The translations under genes and the position numbers were made by a program. A stretch of 64,000 nucleotides of DNA from Caenispirillum bisanense (GTDB taxonomy: Bacteria; Pseudomonadota; Alphaproteobacteria; Rhodospirillales; UBA2165). The DNA is taken from NCBI GenBank assembly GCA_945877815.1, contig CAMDWJ010000023.1, positions 1 through 64,000 on the forward strand, read 5' to 3'. Under the pieces are notes generated by a model. That model ran no database searches, was not told the origin of the DNA, and saw only the letters and a program-made list of their open reading frames with translations. This document shows, one piece after another, positions 32,144 through 40,164 of the stretch (within the stretch, counting starts at the first letter, position 1; each line of letters opens with the position of its first letter).

Positions 32144-33031
32144 TCATAGCTGCGTGTCCTTCGCGAGCCAGGCTTCGCAGCAGCCTTTGGCCAATGCACG
32201 CACGCGCGCGATATAGGCTTGGCGCTCGGTGACGCTGATGACACCGCGCGCATCGAGCAGATTGAAACGGTGCGAGGCCTTGATGCATTGATCATAGGCA
32301 GGCAGGGGCAATTCATGCGCCAGCAGCGACTTGCACTCGGCCTCGGCATCCTCGAATTCGCGGCGCAGCATGTCGGTCCCGGCGAATTCGAAATTGTGCG
32401 CGGAGAATTCGCGCTCGGCTTCGAGATAGATGTCGCCGTAGCTGACCCCCTTGCCGTTCCAATCGAGGTCGTAGACGTTCTCGACCCCCTGGATATACAT
32501 GGCGAGGCGTTCGAGCCCGTAGGTCAGTTCGGCCGCGACCGGGTCGCAATCGATGCCGCCGACCTGCTGGAAATAGGTGAATTGGCTGACTTCCATCCCG
32601 TCGCACCAGACTTCCCAGCCCAAGCCCCAGGCACCGAGGGTCGGGCTTTCCCAATCGTCCTCGACGAAACGGATGTCATGCAGGGCGGGATCGATGCCCA
32701 GCGTATAGAGGCTTTTCAAATACAGCTCCTGCACATCGGCGGGCGACGGTTTCAGGATCACCTGGAACTGATAGTAATGCTGCAATCGATTGGGGTTTTC
32801 GCCGTAGCGCCCGTCGGCCGGCCGGCGCGAGGGCTGCACATAGGCCGCATTCCATGCCTTCGGCCCCAAGGCCCGCAAGGTGGTCGCCGGATGGAAGGTT
32901 CCAGCCCCCATCTCCAGATCGTAGGGTTGCAGGATCACACAGCCGTACTCGGCCCAATAAGCCTGCAGCTTCAGGATCAGGGATTGGAAGCTCGGAGCGC
33001 CCTCGCGGGCGGCAGTCGGGCGCCTCGCCAT
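32144..33031 (-). CDS. glyQ: Glycyl-tRNA synthetase, alpha subunit
   Basis: 295 residues. '[43 protein letters not shown]' (given in order, class II catalytic strand) is the GlyQ N-terminus. '[20 protein letters not shown]' is motif 2, and '[18 protein letters not shown]' is near motif 3. The protein binds glycine and ATP. The start ATG 33031 precedes an upstream gap of 90 bp. Pairs with glyS. Confidence 0.97.
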   Translation of the reverse strand: MARRPTAAREGAPSFQSLILKLQAYWAEYGCVILQPYDLEMGAGTFHPATTLRALGPKAWNAAYVQPSRRPADGRYGENPNRLQHYYQFQVILKPSPADVQELYLKSLYTLGIDPALHDIRFVEDDWESPTLGAWGLGWEVWCDGMEVSQFTYFQQVGGIDCDPVAAELTYGLERLAMYIQGVENVYDLDWNGKGVSYGDIYLEAEREFSAHNFEFAGTDMLRREFEDAEAECKSLLAHELPLPAYDQCIKASHRFNLLDARGVISVTERQAYIARVRALAKGCCEAWLAKDTQL

Positions 33032-33121
33032 GTCAAATACTTCCGGCGCTATTCAGGAGACGGGGATAGATAAAGGGGTGGGGTTACAGGGTCAAGGACT
33101 CAAGGGTTGCGAACAGCCCAT

Positions 33122-33367
33122 CTAGCCGGCCGGATAGGGACAGCGGCCATTGGCGCAGGCGCGCGCGTCCCCCGGCACGAAATCGCCGCAAATCCGGCAT
33201 TTTTCCATATCCAGGGCTTTGGGATCGTTCTTGCCGCGACCGTCCCCTTTGGCGTCGTCGCGGCTGCCGAAAAAGCCGGTCAAGCCGCGCCGCTTGATGG
33301 CCTTGTAGAGGACCCATCCAACGATCGCGAGGAGAATCAAAAGCAGCAGCTTGGGGATACTGAACAT
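33122..33367 (-). CDS. Small membrane protein with a C-terminal zinc-ribbon (PP0621-like)
   Basis: 81 residues. One N-terminal membrane helix ('KLLLLILLAIVGWVLYKAI') is followed by a charged linker and 'MEKCRICGDFVPGDARACANGRCPYP', whose four cysteines (CxxC and CxxxxC) can hold a zinc ion. This is the PP0621 family layout, with unknown function. It lies 2 bp after the upstream membrane protein and probably shares its transcript; glyQ is 90 bp downstream. Confidence 0.75.
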   Translation of the reverse strand: MFSIPKLLLLILLAIVGWVLYKAIKRRGLTGFFGSRDDAKGDGRGKNDPKALDMEKCRICGDFVPGDARACANGRCPYPAG

Positions 33368-33369
33368 GG

Positions 33370-33639
33370 TTAACTCGATTTGCGCCCGGCGCGCAGGTTA
33401 TTCCACAACACATATAGACCAACGAGCACCACGACGGAAAACAGCGCACCGCCGAAGATCTTGCCGACGCCGAAGAGCACGACAGCCATGCCGCCGCACA
33501 AAATGACGAAAAAGGCGGCAAAGATGGGAAAAAACGCGCGCGGAATCATGAGATTCGCGCCGTGCTCATAGGCGGCGGTCAGATCGTATTTTTTCTTGTC
33601 CGGCTTCGTCGCCGTCGCATCCTTGTCGGGTTCGGCCAT
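33370..33639 (-). CDS. Small two-helix membrane protein of unknown function
   Basis: 89 residues. A charged N-terminus ('DKDATATKPDKKKYDLTAAYEHG') precedes two hydrophobic helices ('FFPIFAAFFVILCGGMAVVLF' and 'ALFSVVVLVGLYVLW') and a short basic end. No known motif. It follows the S49 protease with a 6-bp gap, so one minus-strand operon 34497-33122 is likely. Confidence 0.7.
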   Translation of the reverse strand: MAEPDKDATATKPDKKKYDLTAAYEHGANLMIPRAFFPIFAAFFVILCGGMAVVLFGVGKIFGGALFSVVVLVGLYVLWNNLRAGRKSS

Positions 33640-33645
33640 GCGCGA

Positions 33646-34497
33646 TTATAGCCCGAACCGCGCGCGCCACAGACGCTCTTCGACAAGATCGAACAGGTCG
33701 GCACCCACGGTTGCACCGAGGCGCGCGCCCAATCCGAAACGGCGCGCCAGCCAGCTTTGGCGCGCGCCGATGGGGCGGAAGCGAACATTCTCGCCATAGC
33801 GTTCGCGCATCACCTGGGTCAGCTCGCCGATGCCATCGACCAGGCCCAGCGCCAAAGCGCGGCGCCCGGTCCAGAAGGCCCCCGTGAACAATTCCTCCTC
33901 GGGTGCTTTGAGTTTGCCGGCGCGGCGCGCACGCACCAATTCCTTAAAGGCGTCGTGCACGTCGCGCTGCAGATCCTTGAGATGAGCGACCTCGCCCGCA
34001 TCCTCGGGCTGGAACGGATCGAGCATGCCCTTGTTTTCGCCGGCGGTGTAGACGCGCCGCTCGATACCGTAGCGCTTGAGCAATTCGGGAAAGCCGAAGC
34101 CGGCCGAGATGACGCCGATGGACCCAACGATGGAGGTATCGTCGGCGAAGATTTCGTCGGCCGCGCAGGCGAGCATGTAACCGCCCGACGCCGCGACATC
34201 TTCGGCAAAGGCGATGACGGGAATTTTATGCTGCTCGGCCAGTGCGCGGATGCGTTTGACGATCAACGAGGATTGGGCGGGAGCACCCCCCGGCGAATTG
34301 ATGGCGAGCGCCACGGCGCTCAACCCCTGCAACGCGAAGGCGCGCTCCAACGGCTGTACGAGTGCCGCCGCCGTCAGGCCGGGGCGCAATCCCCCCGACC
34401 GCTCGCCGATAACGCCGGCGAGACGGATGACGGCGACGAGCGGTTTCGGATTGCGAAACCCCGGGACGCGCAGCGCATGAAGCCAGGAACGGATCAT
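33646..34497 (-). CDS. sppA: S49-family signal peptide peptidase (SppA/SohB-like)
   Basis: 283 residues. 'PLVAVIRLAGVIGE' opens the fold, 'SLIVKRIRALAE' follows, and 'AEDVAASGGYMLACAADEI' carries the nucleophilic Ser. 'VYTAGENKGMLDPFQPE' holds the general-base Lys. The short single-domain length fits bacterial SppA36K/SohB. It degrades cleaved signal peptides at the inner membrane, although no clear membrane helix is seen, so it may be peripheral. Confidence 0.87.
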   Translation of the reverse strand: MIRSWLHALRVPGFRNPKPLVAVIRLAGVIGERSGGLRPGLTAAALVQPLERAFALQGLSAVALAINSPGGAPAQSSLIVKRIRALAEQHKIPVIAFAEDVAASGGYMLACAADEIFADDTSIVGSIGVISAGFGFPELLKRYGIERRVYTAGENKGMLDPFQPEDAGEVAHLKDLQRDVHDAFKELVRARRAGKLKAPEEELFTGAFWTGRRALALGLVDGIGELTQVMRERYGENVRFRPIGARQSWLARRFGLGARLGATVGADLFDLVEERLWRARFGL

Positions 34498-34556
34498 GCG
34501 CTAGGGTATGCGGCCCCCCGGCATCGGTGCAAGCGCGGGACTTAAATCCCCAGGCC

Positions 34557-35090
34557 TTAAATCCTATGCAGCAGGTTCACCAGATCGTCGGCATGTTCCT
34601 CTTCGACCTTGAGGATGCCCTCGATCATGATGCGCGTCGTCGGATCGTCGTTGCCGAGCCAGCGGATGATTTCCGAATAGGTTTCGATGGCGATGCGTTC
34701 GGCCACCAGATCCTCGGCGATCATCTGTTCGAGCGTATCGACATTCTTGTATTCGGCGTACGAACGCAGGCTCAGCCCGTCGGGATTGAAGTTCGGATTT
34801 CCGCCAAGCTGGGTGATGCGTGCGGCCACCTGATCGACATGGCCCTGTTCCTGGGTCGCGTGTTCCAGGAATTCGGCGGCGGCAGCCTGCGAATTGGCCC
34901 CATTGGCCATGTAATAGTGGTTCTTGTTGCGCAAAACGCAGACGATTTCGGTCGCCAGCACTTCGTTCAGCACATCGACGACCTGCCAACGGTCGGCCAA
35001 ATAGGCCTCGGTAACGGCACCATCCATCATCTTGGCGCGCGCACGTTGGCGGATTGCCTCCAAATCGGACGTAAAATGGTCTTTGGGCAT
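34557..35090 (-). CDS. Ferritin-like/bacterioferritin-related protein
   Basis: 177 residues, all-helical. 'LNEVLATEIVCVLRNKNHYYMAN' and 'FLEHATQEQGHVDQVAARITQLGG' give the first E and ExxH metal ligands; 'AEDLVAERIAIETYSEIIRWL' and 'ILKVEEEHADDLVNLLHRI' give the second pair. This four-helix di-iron plan matches bacterioferritin-like proteins, but I do not see the haem-ligand Met in its usual place. Iron storage or oxidation protection is likely. Single gene, promoter to the right (35091-35165). Confidence 0.82.
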   Translation of the reverse strand: MPKDHFTSDLEAIRQRARAKMMDGAVTEAYLADRWQVVDVLNEVLATEIVCVLRNKNHYYMANGANSQAAAAEFLEHATQEQGHVDQVAARITQLGGNPNFNPDGLSLRSYAEYKNVDTLEQMIAEDLVAERIAIETYSEIIRWLGNDDPTTRIMIEGILKVEEEHADDLVNLLHRI

Positions 35091-35165
35091 CGGGACTTCT
35101 CCTAAGCTCTTGGGATCAATCTGAACTCGGAGAAGCGGGTTTTGTTCCCGGCCGTGCCGGGTTTT

Positions 35166-35912
35166 TTATCGCGGCGTGATCACAAGTCCTTGGCCGTGGC
35201 GCAAGACGGCTTCCGCGCCGGTGCTAAAGGCCCCGTTGGCCTCATGCAACACGAGGCCCGGCAAATGCCGGATCGATTGTCGAGCCAATCCGGCGACCGT
35301 CTTGATGCCTTGGATCAGCGCACGTTTCGGCCCGAGCGGGCAAATCGCGGCTTCGGCGCCGGCCGCGACCAGAAGTGCGGCGACCTCGGCCGCCCGATCC
35401 GCCCGGTGAATGAAGGTCACGCTGCCGCCCGGCTGCGTACGGCCAACGCAGAAGCGAACCCAGCTTGCCAGATCGGCGGCGCCTTCGACGCTGGCCAGTG
35501 CGCGGGACCGATCGGGCGAGACATGTCCGCTACCGGCCCGCATGTAGGGCGGATTGGCCATCACGTGGTCGAACTGGGTTTCCGCGATCTGCGGCGGCGG
35601 TGCCAAGATATCGCCGGCGAAAAAGGCGACCCGGCCGGACATCGCATTCAGCGAAGCACTTTCGCGCGCAAGGGCAACGAGATCGGCTTGCAGATCGAGC
35701 CCGACGACGCGCACACCCGCGACGCGGGCCGCGAGGCACAGTGCGGCGGCCCCGGTGCCACATCCTGCTTCCAACACCTGCTCGCCGGACTTCACCGGGA
35801 TTGCGGCGGCAAGCAGCACCGGATCGATGGCCGCGCGCAGGCCGCCCTGCGGCTGGATCAAACGGACGCGCCCGCCCAATAACTCGTCGAGACTCGTCGC
35901 GATCTCAGTCAT
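35166..35912 (-). CDS. TrmN6-like tRNA1(Val) adenine-N6 methyltransferase
   Basis: 248 residues. 'VLEAGCGTGAAALCLAARV' is the SAM motif I, and 'FDHVMANPPYMR' is the NPPY motif of N6-adenine methyltransferases. 'LIQPQGGLRAAIDPVLLAAAI' near the start is typical of the TrmN6/YfiC family, which methylates A37 of tRNA. The start at 35912 (MTEIATSL) is coupled to the stop of the DUF2007 gene (8-bp overlap). Family assignment is firm; the exact tRNA substrate is inferred. Confidence 0.87.
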   Translation of the reverse strand: MTEIATSLDELLGGRVRLIQPQGGLRAAIDPVLLAAAIPVKSGEQVLEAGCGTGAAALCLAARVAGVRVVGLDLQADLVALARESASLNAMSGRVAFFAGDILAPPPQIAETQFDHVMANPPYMRAGSGHVSPDRSRALASVEGAADLASWVRFCVGRTQPGGSVTFIHRADRAAEVAALLVAAGAEAAICPLGPKRALIQGIKTVAGLARQSIRHLPGLVLHEANGAFSTGAEAVLRHGQGLVITPR

Positions 35913-36138
35913 TTGAAGAAGATTGGCCGTCGAAATGCCGAGCGGATTCTTCCTGCAGCCGGCGCGCGTGCTCATAATCGTCGTCGGCGACCATGATGCG
36001 CCGGGGGATCGCGACAGTACTGCCTTCGAGGACACTGGTATGGGTATCCAGCACGAAGATCTCGATGCCGTTCTCCGCCATCAGGGCGCGAAGCCACGAA
36101 ATCAGGACCTGATTATTGGTACGCAGCAACTCGATCAT
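35905..36138 (-). CDS. DUF2007 (putative signal-transducing) protein
   Basis: 77 residues: 'MIELLRTNNQVLISWLRALMAENGIEIFVLD' then 'VAIPRRIMVADDDYEHARRLQEE' is the DUF2007 family, a small ferredoxin-like alpha/beta domain often fused to transporters or methyltransferases. Start 36138 is chosen at the conserved MIELLRT. It overlaps trmN6 and is divergent from ispB. Function unknown. Confidence 0.82.
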   Translation of the reverse strand: MIELLRTNNQVLISWLRALMAENGIEIFVLDTHTSVLEGSTVAIPRRIMVADDDYEHARRLQEESARHFDGQSSSND

Positions 36139-36236
36139 CGCAACCCCTTCGGGGCACCCGCACTTGACCCACCGAGTGGGGCGCACTTATGCTTTAGCAT
36201 ATCACCGGCTCGTCATGTGAGTGGAGAATCAAGGCC

Positions 36237-37253
36237 TTGGGCGTCGTCGTCAATCTCGAGAGCGGTCATCCCGCGCAGCCGACCATCGACGCGCTGGTGG
36301 CGCTCACGCGCGACGATATCCGCGACGTCAATGAATTGATCGTGCGCGCGATGGACAGCCCGGTCACGCTGATCCCGCAATTAGCCGGCCATATTGTCGC
36401 CGCCGGGGGCAAGCGGCTGCGCCCGATGATGACCATCGCGGCCGCCCAGATGTGCGGCTATCAGGGCCGGCGCCATATCGGACTCGCGGCCTGCGTCGAA
36501 TTCATCCATACCGCCACCTTGCTTCATGACGACGTGGTCGACAGCAGCGATCTGCGGCGCGGCTTTGCTTCCGCCAATGCGGTCTGGGGCAATCAGGCGA
36601 GCGTGCTGGTCGGCGACTTCCTGTTCAGCCGCGCATTCGAATTGATGGTCGCCGACGGAGCCCTCCCGGTGCTCAAGGTGCTGTCGCACGCGTCGGCCGT
36701 GATCGCCGAAGGCGAAGTGCTGCAACTCACCACCACATCGAATACCGAAACCAGCGAAACCGCCTATCTTCAGGTCATTCGCTCCAAAACCGCCGAGCTG
36801 TTCGCTTCCGCCTGCCAGATCGGCGCCTTGGTGAGCGATCGGCCGAAGGTCGAGGAAGAAGCGTTGCAGGCCTTCGGGATGAATCTCGGCATCACCTTCC
36901 AGCTGATCGACGACGTGCTCGACTATTCGGCCAAGCAGGCCGTGCTCGGCAAAACCGTCGGCGACGATTTCCGCGAGGGCAAGATCACCCTGCCAATCAT
37001 CCTCGCCTATCGCCGCGGCGACGACGAGGAACGCACCTTCTGGCGCCGCACGCTCGAGGATCTCGATCAGACCGATACCGATCTCGACCGCGCCATCGGC
37101 CTGATGACCAAGCACCGCTCGCTCGACGATACCGTCGAACGCGCGCGCCATTACGGCGCCATCGCGCGCGACGCCATGGGCATTTTCGACGACAGCCCGG
37201 CCAAGCGCGCCCTCGTCGATGCCATCGATTTCTGCATTCACCGGGCCTATTAG
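36237..37253 (+). CDS. ispB: Polyprenyl (octaprenyl-type) diphosphate synthase
   Basis: 338 residues. The first Asp-rich motif is 'LLHDDVVDSSDLRRG' and the second 'LIDDVLDYSAK', both intact. 'GGKRLRPMM' is the conserved Lys-Arg motif, and 'VWGNQASVLVGDFLFS' fits long-chain trans-prenyltransferases. It extends FPP with IPP to make the ubiquinone side chain. Start is TTG 36237 with an AAGG just before it. tRNA-Pro lies 62 bp downstream. Confidence 0.95.
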   Translation: MGVVVNLESGHPAQPTIDALVALTRDDIRDVNELIVRAMDSPVTLIPQLAGHIVAAGGKRLRPMMTIAAAQMCGYQGRRHIGLAACVEFIHTATLLHDDVVDSSDLRRGFASANAVWGNQASVLVGDFLFSRAFELMVADGALPVLKVLSHASAVIAEGEVLQLTTTSNTETSETAYLQVIRSKTAELFASACQIGALVSDRPKVEEEALQAFGMNLGITFQLIDDVLDYSAKQAVLGKTVGDDFREGKITLPIILAYRRGDDEERTFWRRTLEDLDQTDTDLDRAIGLMTKHRSLDDTVERARHYGAIARDAMGIFDDSPAKRALVDAIDFCIHRAY

Positions 37254-37314
37254 GGCAGTTTCCCTGCCGCTTGCCCTCCTCCCGGCCCCCTTGTATAACG
37301 CGCCCTCCACCGAA

Positions 37315-37391
37315 CGGGAAGTAGCTCAGCCTGGTAGAGCACCACGTTCGGGACGTGGGGGTCGGAGGTTCGAATCCTCTCTTCCCGACCA
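37315..37391 (+). tRNA. tRNA-Pro (anticodon CGG)
   Basis: 77 nt with CCA encoded. Acceptor stem cgggaag/cttcccg (37315-37321 with 37381-37387), D-arm gctc...gagc, anticodon stem ccacg/cgtgg with loop ttcggga. The anticodon is CGG, which reads CCG proline codons. The T-arm contains ggttcgaatcc. Discriminator A and CCA end at 37391. Confidence 0.95.
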
Positions 37392-37442
37392 TCTAAACAG
37401 TGGTCCGCGCCGTTCGGTGGGTGACGACGGGAGTAACCCCGC

Positions 37443-38051
37443 TTGGACCAAGTACCCATATCCAACACTGCGGCTCCGGCACCTGTCTCGGCTTGGATCG
37501 TTCAGGGCATCGATTTCCGCAATCTGTTCTGGGTGGCGCTTCTCTTCGCCTCGATGATCTGGGCCATCAATGCTCCGCACTATGAATGGCCGTTGCGCTT
37601 CATCCATGTCGCAAGCGGCGTGCTGCTCACGGGCGCCGACATCATCATGGGATTCCTGATCGGACCGACCCTGCGCCTGCTCGATTTTCCGGCGCGGCGC
37701 ACCTTCACGCTCAAACTGTTGCCCAAGACGCTGTTCATCTTCACCCCACTCGGCATCGTGGCCCCCACGTCCGGCTGGTACTACGCCGAACGGCTCGGCT
37801 ATACGCAGCTCGACTATCCGGATTATTGGTGGATCGTCGGCGCGCTCGTCGTGTCTGCGGTCCTCGCGGTGCAGGGCCTATTCATCCTGCTGCCCAGCAA
37901 CATCCGCGCCTATCTCGAAATGCGTAAAGAGAACCCCGATCCGGCCAAGGTCGGCCGCATCATGCGGACCTATTTCTACACGGTGGCCTCGCAAGGCGTG
38001 ATGCAGATCCTGATCGTCACCATTATGGTGAAGATGGCCGGCGGGCTCTAA
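37443..38051 (+). CDS. DUF2269-like integral membrane protein
   Basis: 202 residues from TTG 37443. Five hydrophobic helices: 'NLFWVALLFASMIWAI', 'FIHVASGVLLTGADIIMGFL', 'LFIFTPLGIVAPTSGWYY', 'WWIVGALVVSAVLAVQGLFIL' and 'VASQGVMQILIVTIMV'. The HVASGVL segment resembles the DUF2269/CopD-like family of membrane proteins. There is no catalytic motif. The tRNA gene precedes it by 52 bp. Function unknown. Confidence 0.7.
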   Translation: MDQVPISNTAAPAPVSAWIVQGIDFRNLFWVALLFASMIWAINAPHYEWPLRFIHVASGVLLTGADIIMGFLIGPTLRLLDFPARRTFTLKLLPKTLFIFTPLGIVAPTSGWYYAERLGYTQLDYPDYWWIVGALVVSAVLAVQGLFILLPSNIRAYLEMRKENPDPAKVGRIMRTYFYTVASQGVMQILIVTIMVKMAGGL

Positions 38052-38055
38052 CCCG

Positions 38056-38862
38056 TCAGGGCTCAAACGCCAGAATGCGCGTGGCACCCCCGGCCGCCTG
38101 CAACATGTGCGCCTCGGGGATTTCGATCCAACCCTCCTTGGCCTCGTCCAACGGTTCCGACAGGACCAGGACCGCATCGTCGCCCGGTGCGAAATACACG
38201 GCCGCGTCGCGCGTTTCGATCTTCGAGCCGGTCGCGTAATAGAGCGAGGGCGAACGCGCGTCGTTGGAATAACGAAGCGCGTAGATCGAGCTTCCGTCGG
38301 AGACAGCCGAGGCCATATGGAACGGCTCTGTCACACCGGCTTCATCCATCACGCTCAGGACCTGGCGCACGGTGCGCTGAAAGGCACCCGGCACGTCGTC
38401 CTCCAAGCCATTGCCGCAGGCGAGGAGGAAGAACGCCTCGCTGTCGGTCGTCCCGATCCGGTCGCGATAAATTTCGTCCGGGATCAGGCGTTCGATGGCG
38501 CGACGGATACGTGCGAAGCCACCGATCGCTCCGTTGTGCATGAACAGGAACTTGCCGCGCCGGAACGGATGGCAATTCTCGCGGCTGGTCGAACTGCCTG
38601 TCGAGGCGCGCACATGGGCAAAAAACAAGCGCGCGCTGATCTGCTCGGCAAGGCTGCGCAAATTTGCATCGTTCCACGCCGGCAAGGTATCGCGAAAAAT
38701 GCCGGGAGAGGCATGCTCGCCGTACCAGCCGACGCCGTCGCCGTTGGTCGGCACCACGCCGCGAGTCGCAGACAGGCTTTGGCGGATCAGCGAGTTCTTG
38801 GGTTTGAACAGCAGCTCCTGCAACGGCAGAAGCGGCCCGCCATAGGCCAGCCAACGACACAT
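38056..38862 (-). CDS. Class II glutamine amidotransferase (YafJ/EgtC-like)
   Basis: 268 residues. 'MCRWLAYGGP' places the catalytic Cys at position 2. 'NGDGVGWYG', 'FFAHVRASTGSS' and 'NCHPFRRGKFLFMHNGAIGG' build the glutaminase site, and 'DSEAFFLLAC' follows. The family includes YafJ, EgtC (ergothioneine) and related hydrolases. No synthase domain is attached. Substrate is unknown. Confidence 0.85.
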   Translation of the reverse strand: MCRWLAYGGPLLPLQELLFKPKNSLIRQSLSATRGVVPTNGDGVGWYGEHASPGIFRDTLPAWNDANLRSLAEQISARLFFAHVRASTGSSTSRENCHPFRRGKFLFMHNGAIGGFARIRRAIERLIPDEIYRDRIGTTDSEAFFLLACGNGLEDDVPGAFQRTVRQVLSVMDEAGVTEPFHMASAVSDGSSIYALRYSNDARSPSLYYATGSKIETRDAAVYFAPGDDAVLVLSEPLDEAKEGWIEIPEAHMLQAAGGATRILAFEP

Positions 38863-38966
38863 CCTCCTCGTCCTCCCTCAGGATCGGTCTCGCCACTCAA
38901 GTGCGGCGATTCGCGCCTACGAGGAAAGTCGAGACTTACCGAAAGCGCGGACTTGAGGGCGCGCGC

Positions 38967-39362
38967 TCAATCGAGCAGTGCGATGCCTTGGATCTCGATC
39001 ATCATGCCGGGATGCGCGAAACCCGCGCAGGTGATCAGCATGCTACCCGGGAACTGGCCTTCTTTGAAGAATTCCTTGCGGATATCGACGAATTCCTTGC
39101 CGTAGCGCGAATCGATGATGAACACGGTCATGGTAACGATATCGTCCAGCGTACCGCCCGCTTCCTTCATCGTCTCGCTCATATATTCAAAGGTCCGGCG
39201 CACCTGGGCCGCAAAATCGCCGACGAACGGCTTGCCGTGCTTGTCCATCGAGGCAGCGTGCCCCGCGAGCCAGATGGTGCGGTTTCCTCCCTTGGTGATG
39301 ACGGCGGGCGAGAACGAACGTTCCTTCTGCCAAGTGCCGCGAACATAGCTGCGCTCTACCAT
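38967..39362 (-). CDS. RidA-family (YjgF/UK114) protein
   Basis: 131 residues. 'VRRTFEYMSETMKEAGGTLDDIVTMTVFIID' and 'FPGSMLITCAGFAHPGMMIEIQGIALLD' are the core of RidA-like trimers that hydrolyse 2-aminoacrylate and other imines. The canonical Arg is replaced by sequence around 'TCAGFAHPG', a variant seen in the RutC-like subgroups. It is followed (37 bp downstream, same strand) by the dienelactone hydrolase, suggesting a shared degradative role. Confidence 0.82.
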   Translation of the reverse strand: MVERSYVRGTWQKERSFSPAVITKGGNRTIWLAGHAASMDKHGKPFVGDFAAQVRRTFEYMSETMKEAGGTLDDIVTMTVFIIDSRYGKEFVDIRKEFFKEGQFPGSMLITCAGFAHPGMMIEIQGIALLD

Positions 39363-39399
39363 GACTCTCTCCTTTTAATTGAGCGTGTGAAACTGCCGT

Positions 39400-40050
39400 T
39401 CATTTCAATGTGTCGAACAGCTCGAAGGTACGCTTGTGCGCCAAAGCCTGGGCATCGACATCGATCGACGAGGAGGCAAAGCCGTGCGGTGCTTTGTAGA
39501 CATGCGCTGTGATCGCCGGATTTTTCTTCACCGCTTCCAGGATCTTGTCGCGTTCCTCGTCGGGATAGGTCTGATCGTGCTCGGCGATATGCAGGATAAG
39601 CGGCTGCTTAATATTGCCGACTTCGTCCAGCAGCGTGTGCAGCCGTGTGCCGTAGTAACTGGTCGCCGCATCGGCGCCGAAGCGCGCGACGCTCAAAAAG
39701 GCGGTATTGCCGCCGGCGCAGAATCCCGTCACGCCGATCTTGCCATTGCAATCGGGCATCGCCTTCAGGGCCGCCATCGTCGATTTGGTGACTTCGAGCA
39801 TGGTCGGGAATTTCATGGTCGTGCGGAAGCTGTCGCCCTCGCCGCGCTCCACATCGAAGAAATAGTCGGGAACAGCGACGAGATAGCCTTGGTCCGCGAA
39901 ATGGTCCGCGATGCCATGATAGAGCGGCCGCAGACCGTGGATATCCAGGCCCACGACGACGCCCGGCCCACGCCCGCCCTTGGGGTGCGATAGATACGTG
40001 GGATAGGCGTTGCCGTTGCTATCCTTGAATTCGACGATTTTGCCGTTCAT
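39400..40050 (-). CDS. Dienelactone hydrolase family protein 1
   Basis: 216 residues, alpha/beta-hydrolase of the DLH type. 'GVVVGLDIHGLRPL' holds the oxyanion loop, 'IGVTGFCAGGNTAFLS' the Cys nucleophile, and 'AEHDQTYPDEERDKI' the acidic residue; the His is in 'HVYKAPHGFASS'. DLHs hydrolyse dienelactones in ring-cleavage pathways. Start 40050 (MNGKIVEF) is chosen by homology. Related hydrolases lie at 45669 and 46358. Confidence 0.85.
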   Translation of the reverse strand: MNGKIVEFKDSNGNAYPTYLSHPKGGRGPGVVVGLDIHGLRPLYHGIADHFADQGYLVAVPDYFFDVERGEGDSFRTTMKFPTMLEVTKSTMAALKAMPDCNGKIGVTGFCAGGNTAFLSVARFGADAATSYYGTRLHTLLDEVGNIKQPLILHIAEHDQTYPDEERDKILEAVKKNPAITAHVYKAPHGFASSSIDVDAQALAHKRTFELFDTLK

Positions 40051-40164
40051 GCGGCGTCCCCCCGGTATGTGACGATCGTTGCCGCAGTGTAGGAAGTCCT
40101 GTGCGTGACGGAAAGGCCGCCGAAAGTGTTGCATCCGTCGCGTCCGCACGATAGCGACGGGGAT

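Noticed and set aside
35149-35167. GC stem followed by a T-run, resembling a terminator
   Set aside because: On the plus strand no gene ends here; on the minus strand the T-run is on the wrong side of the stem for trmN6. May be chance or bidirectional.
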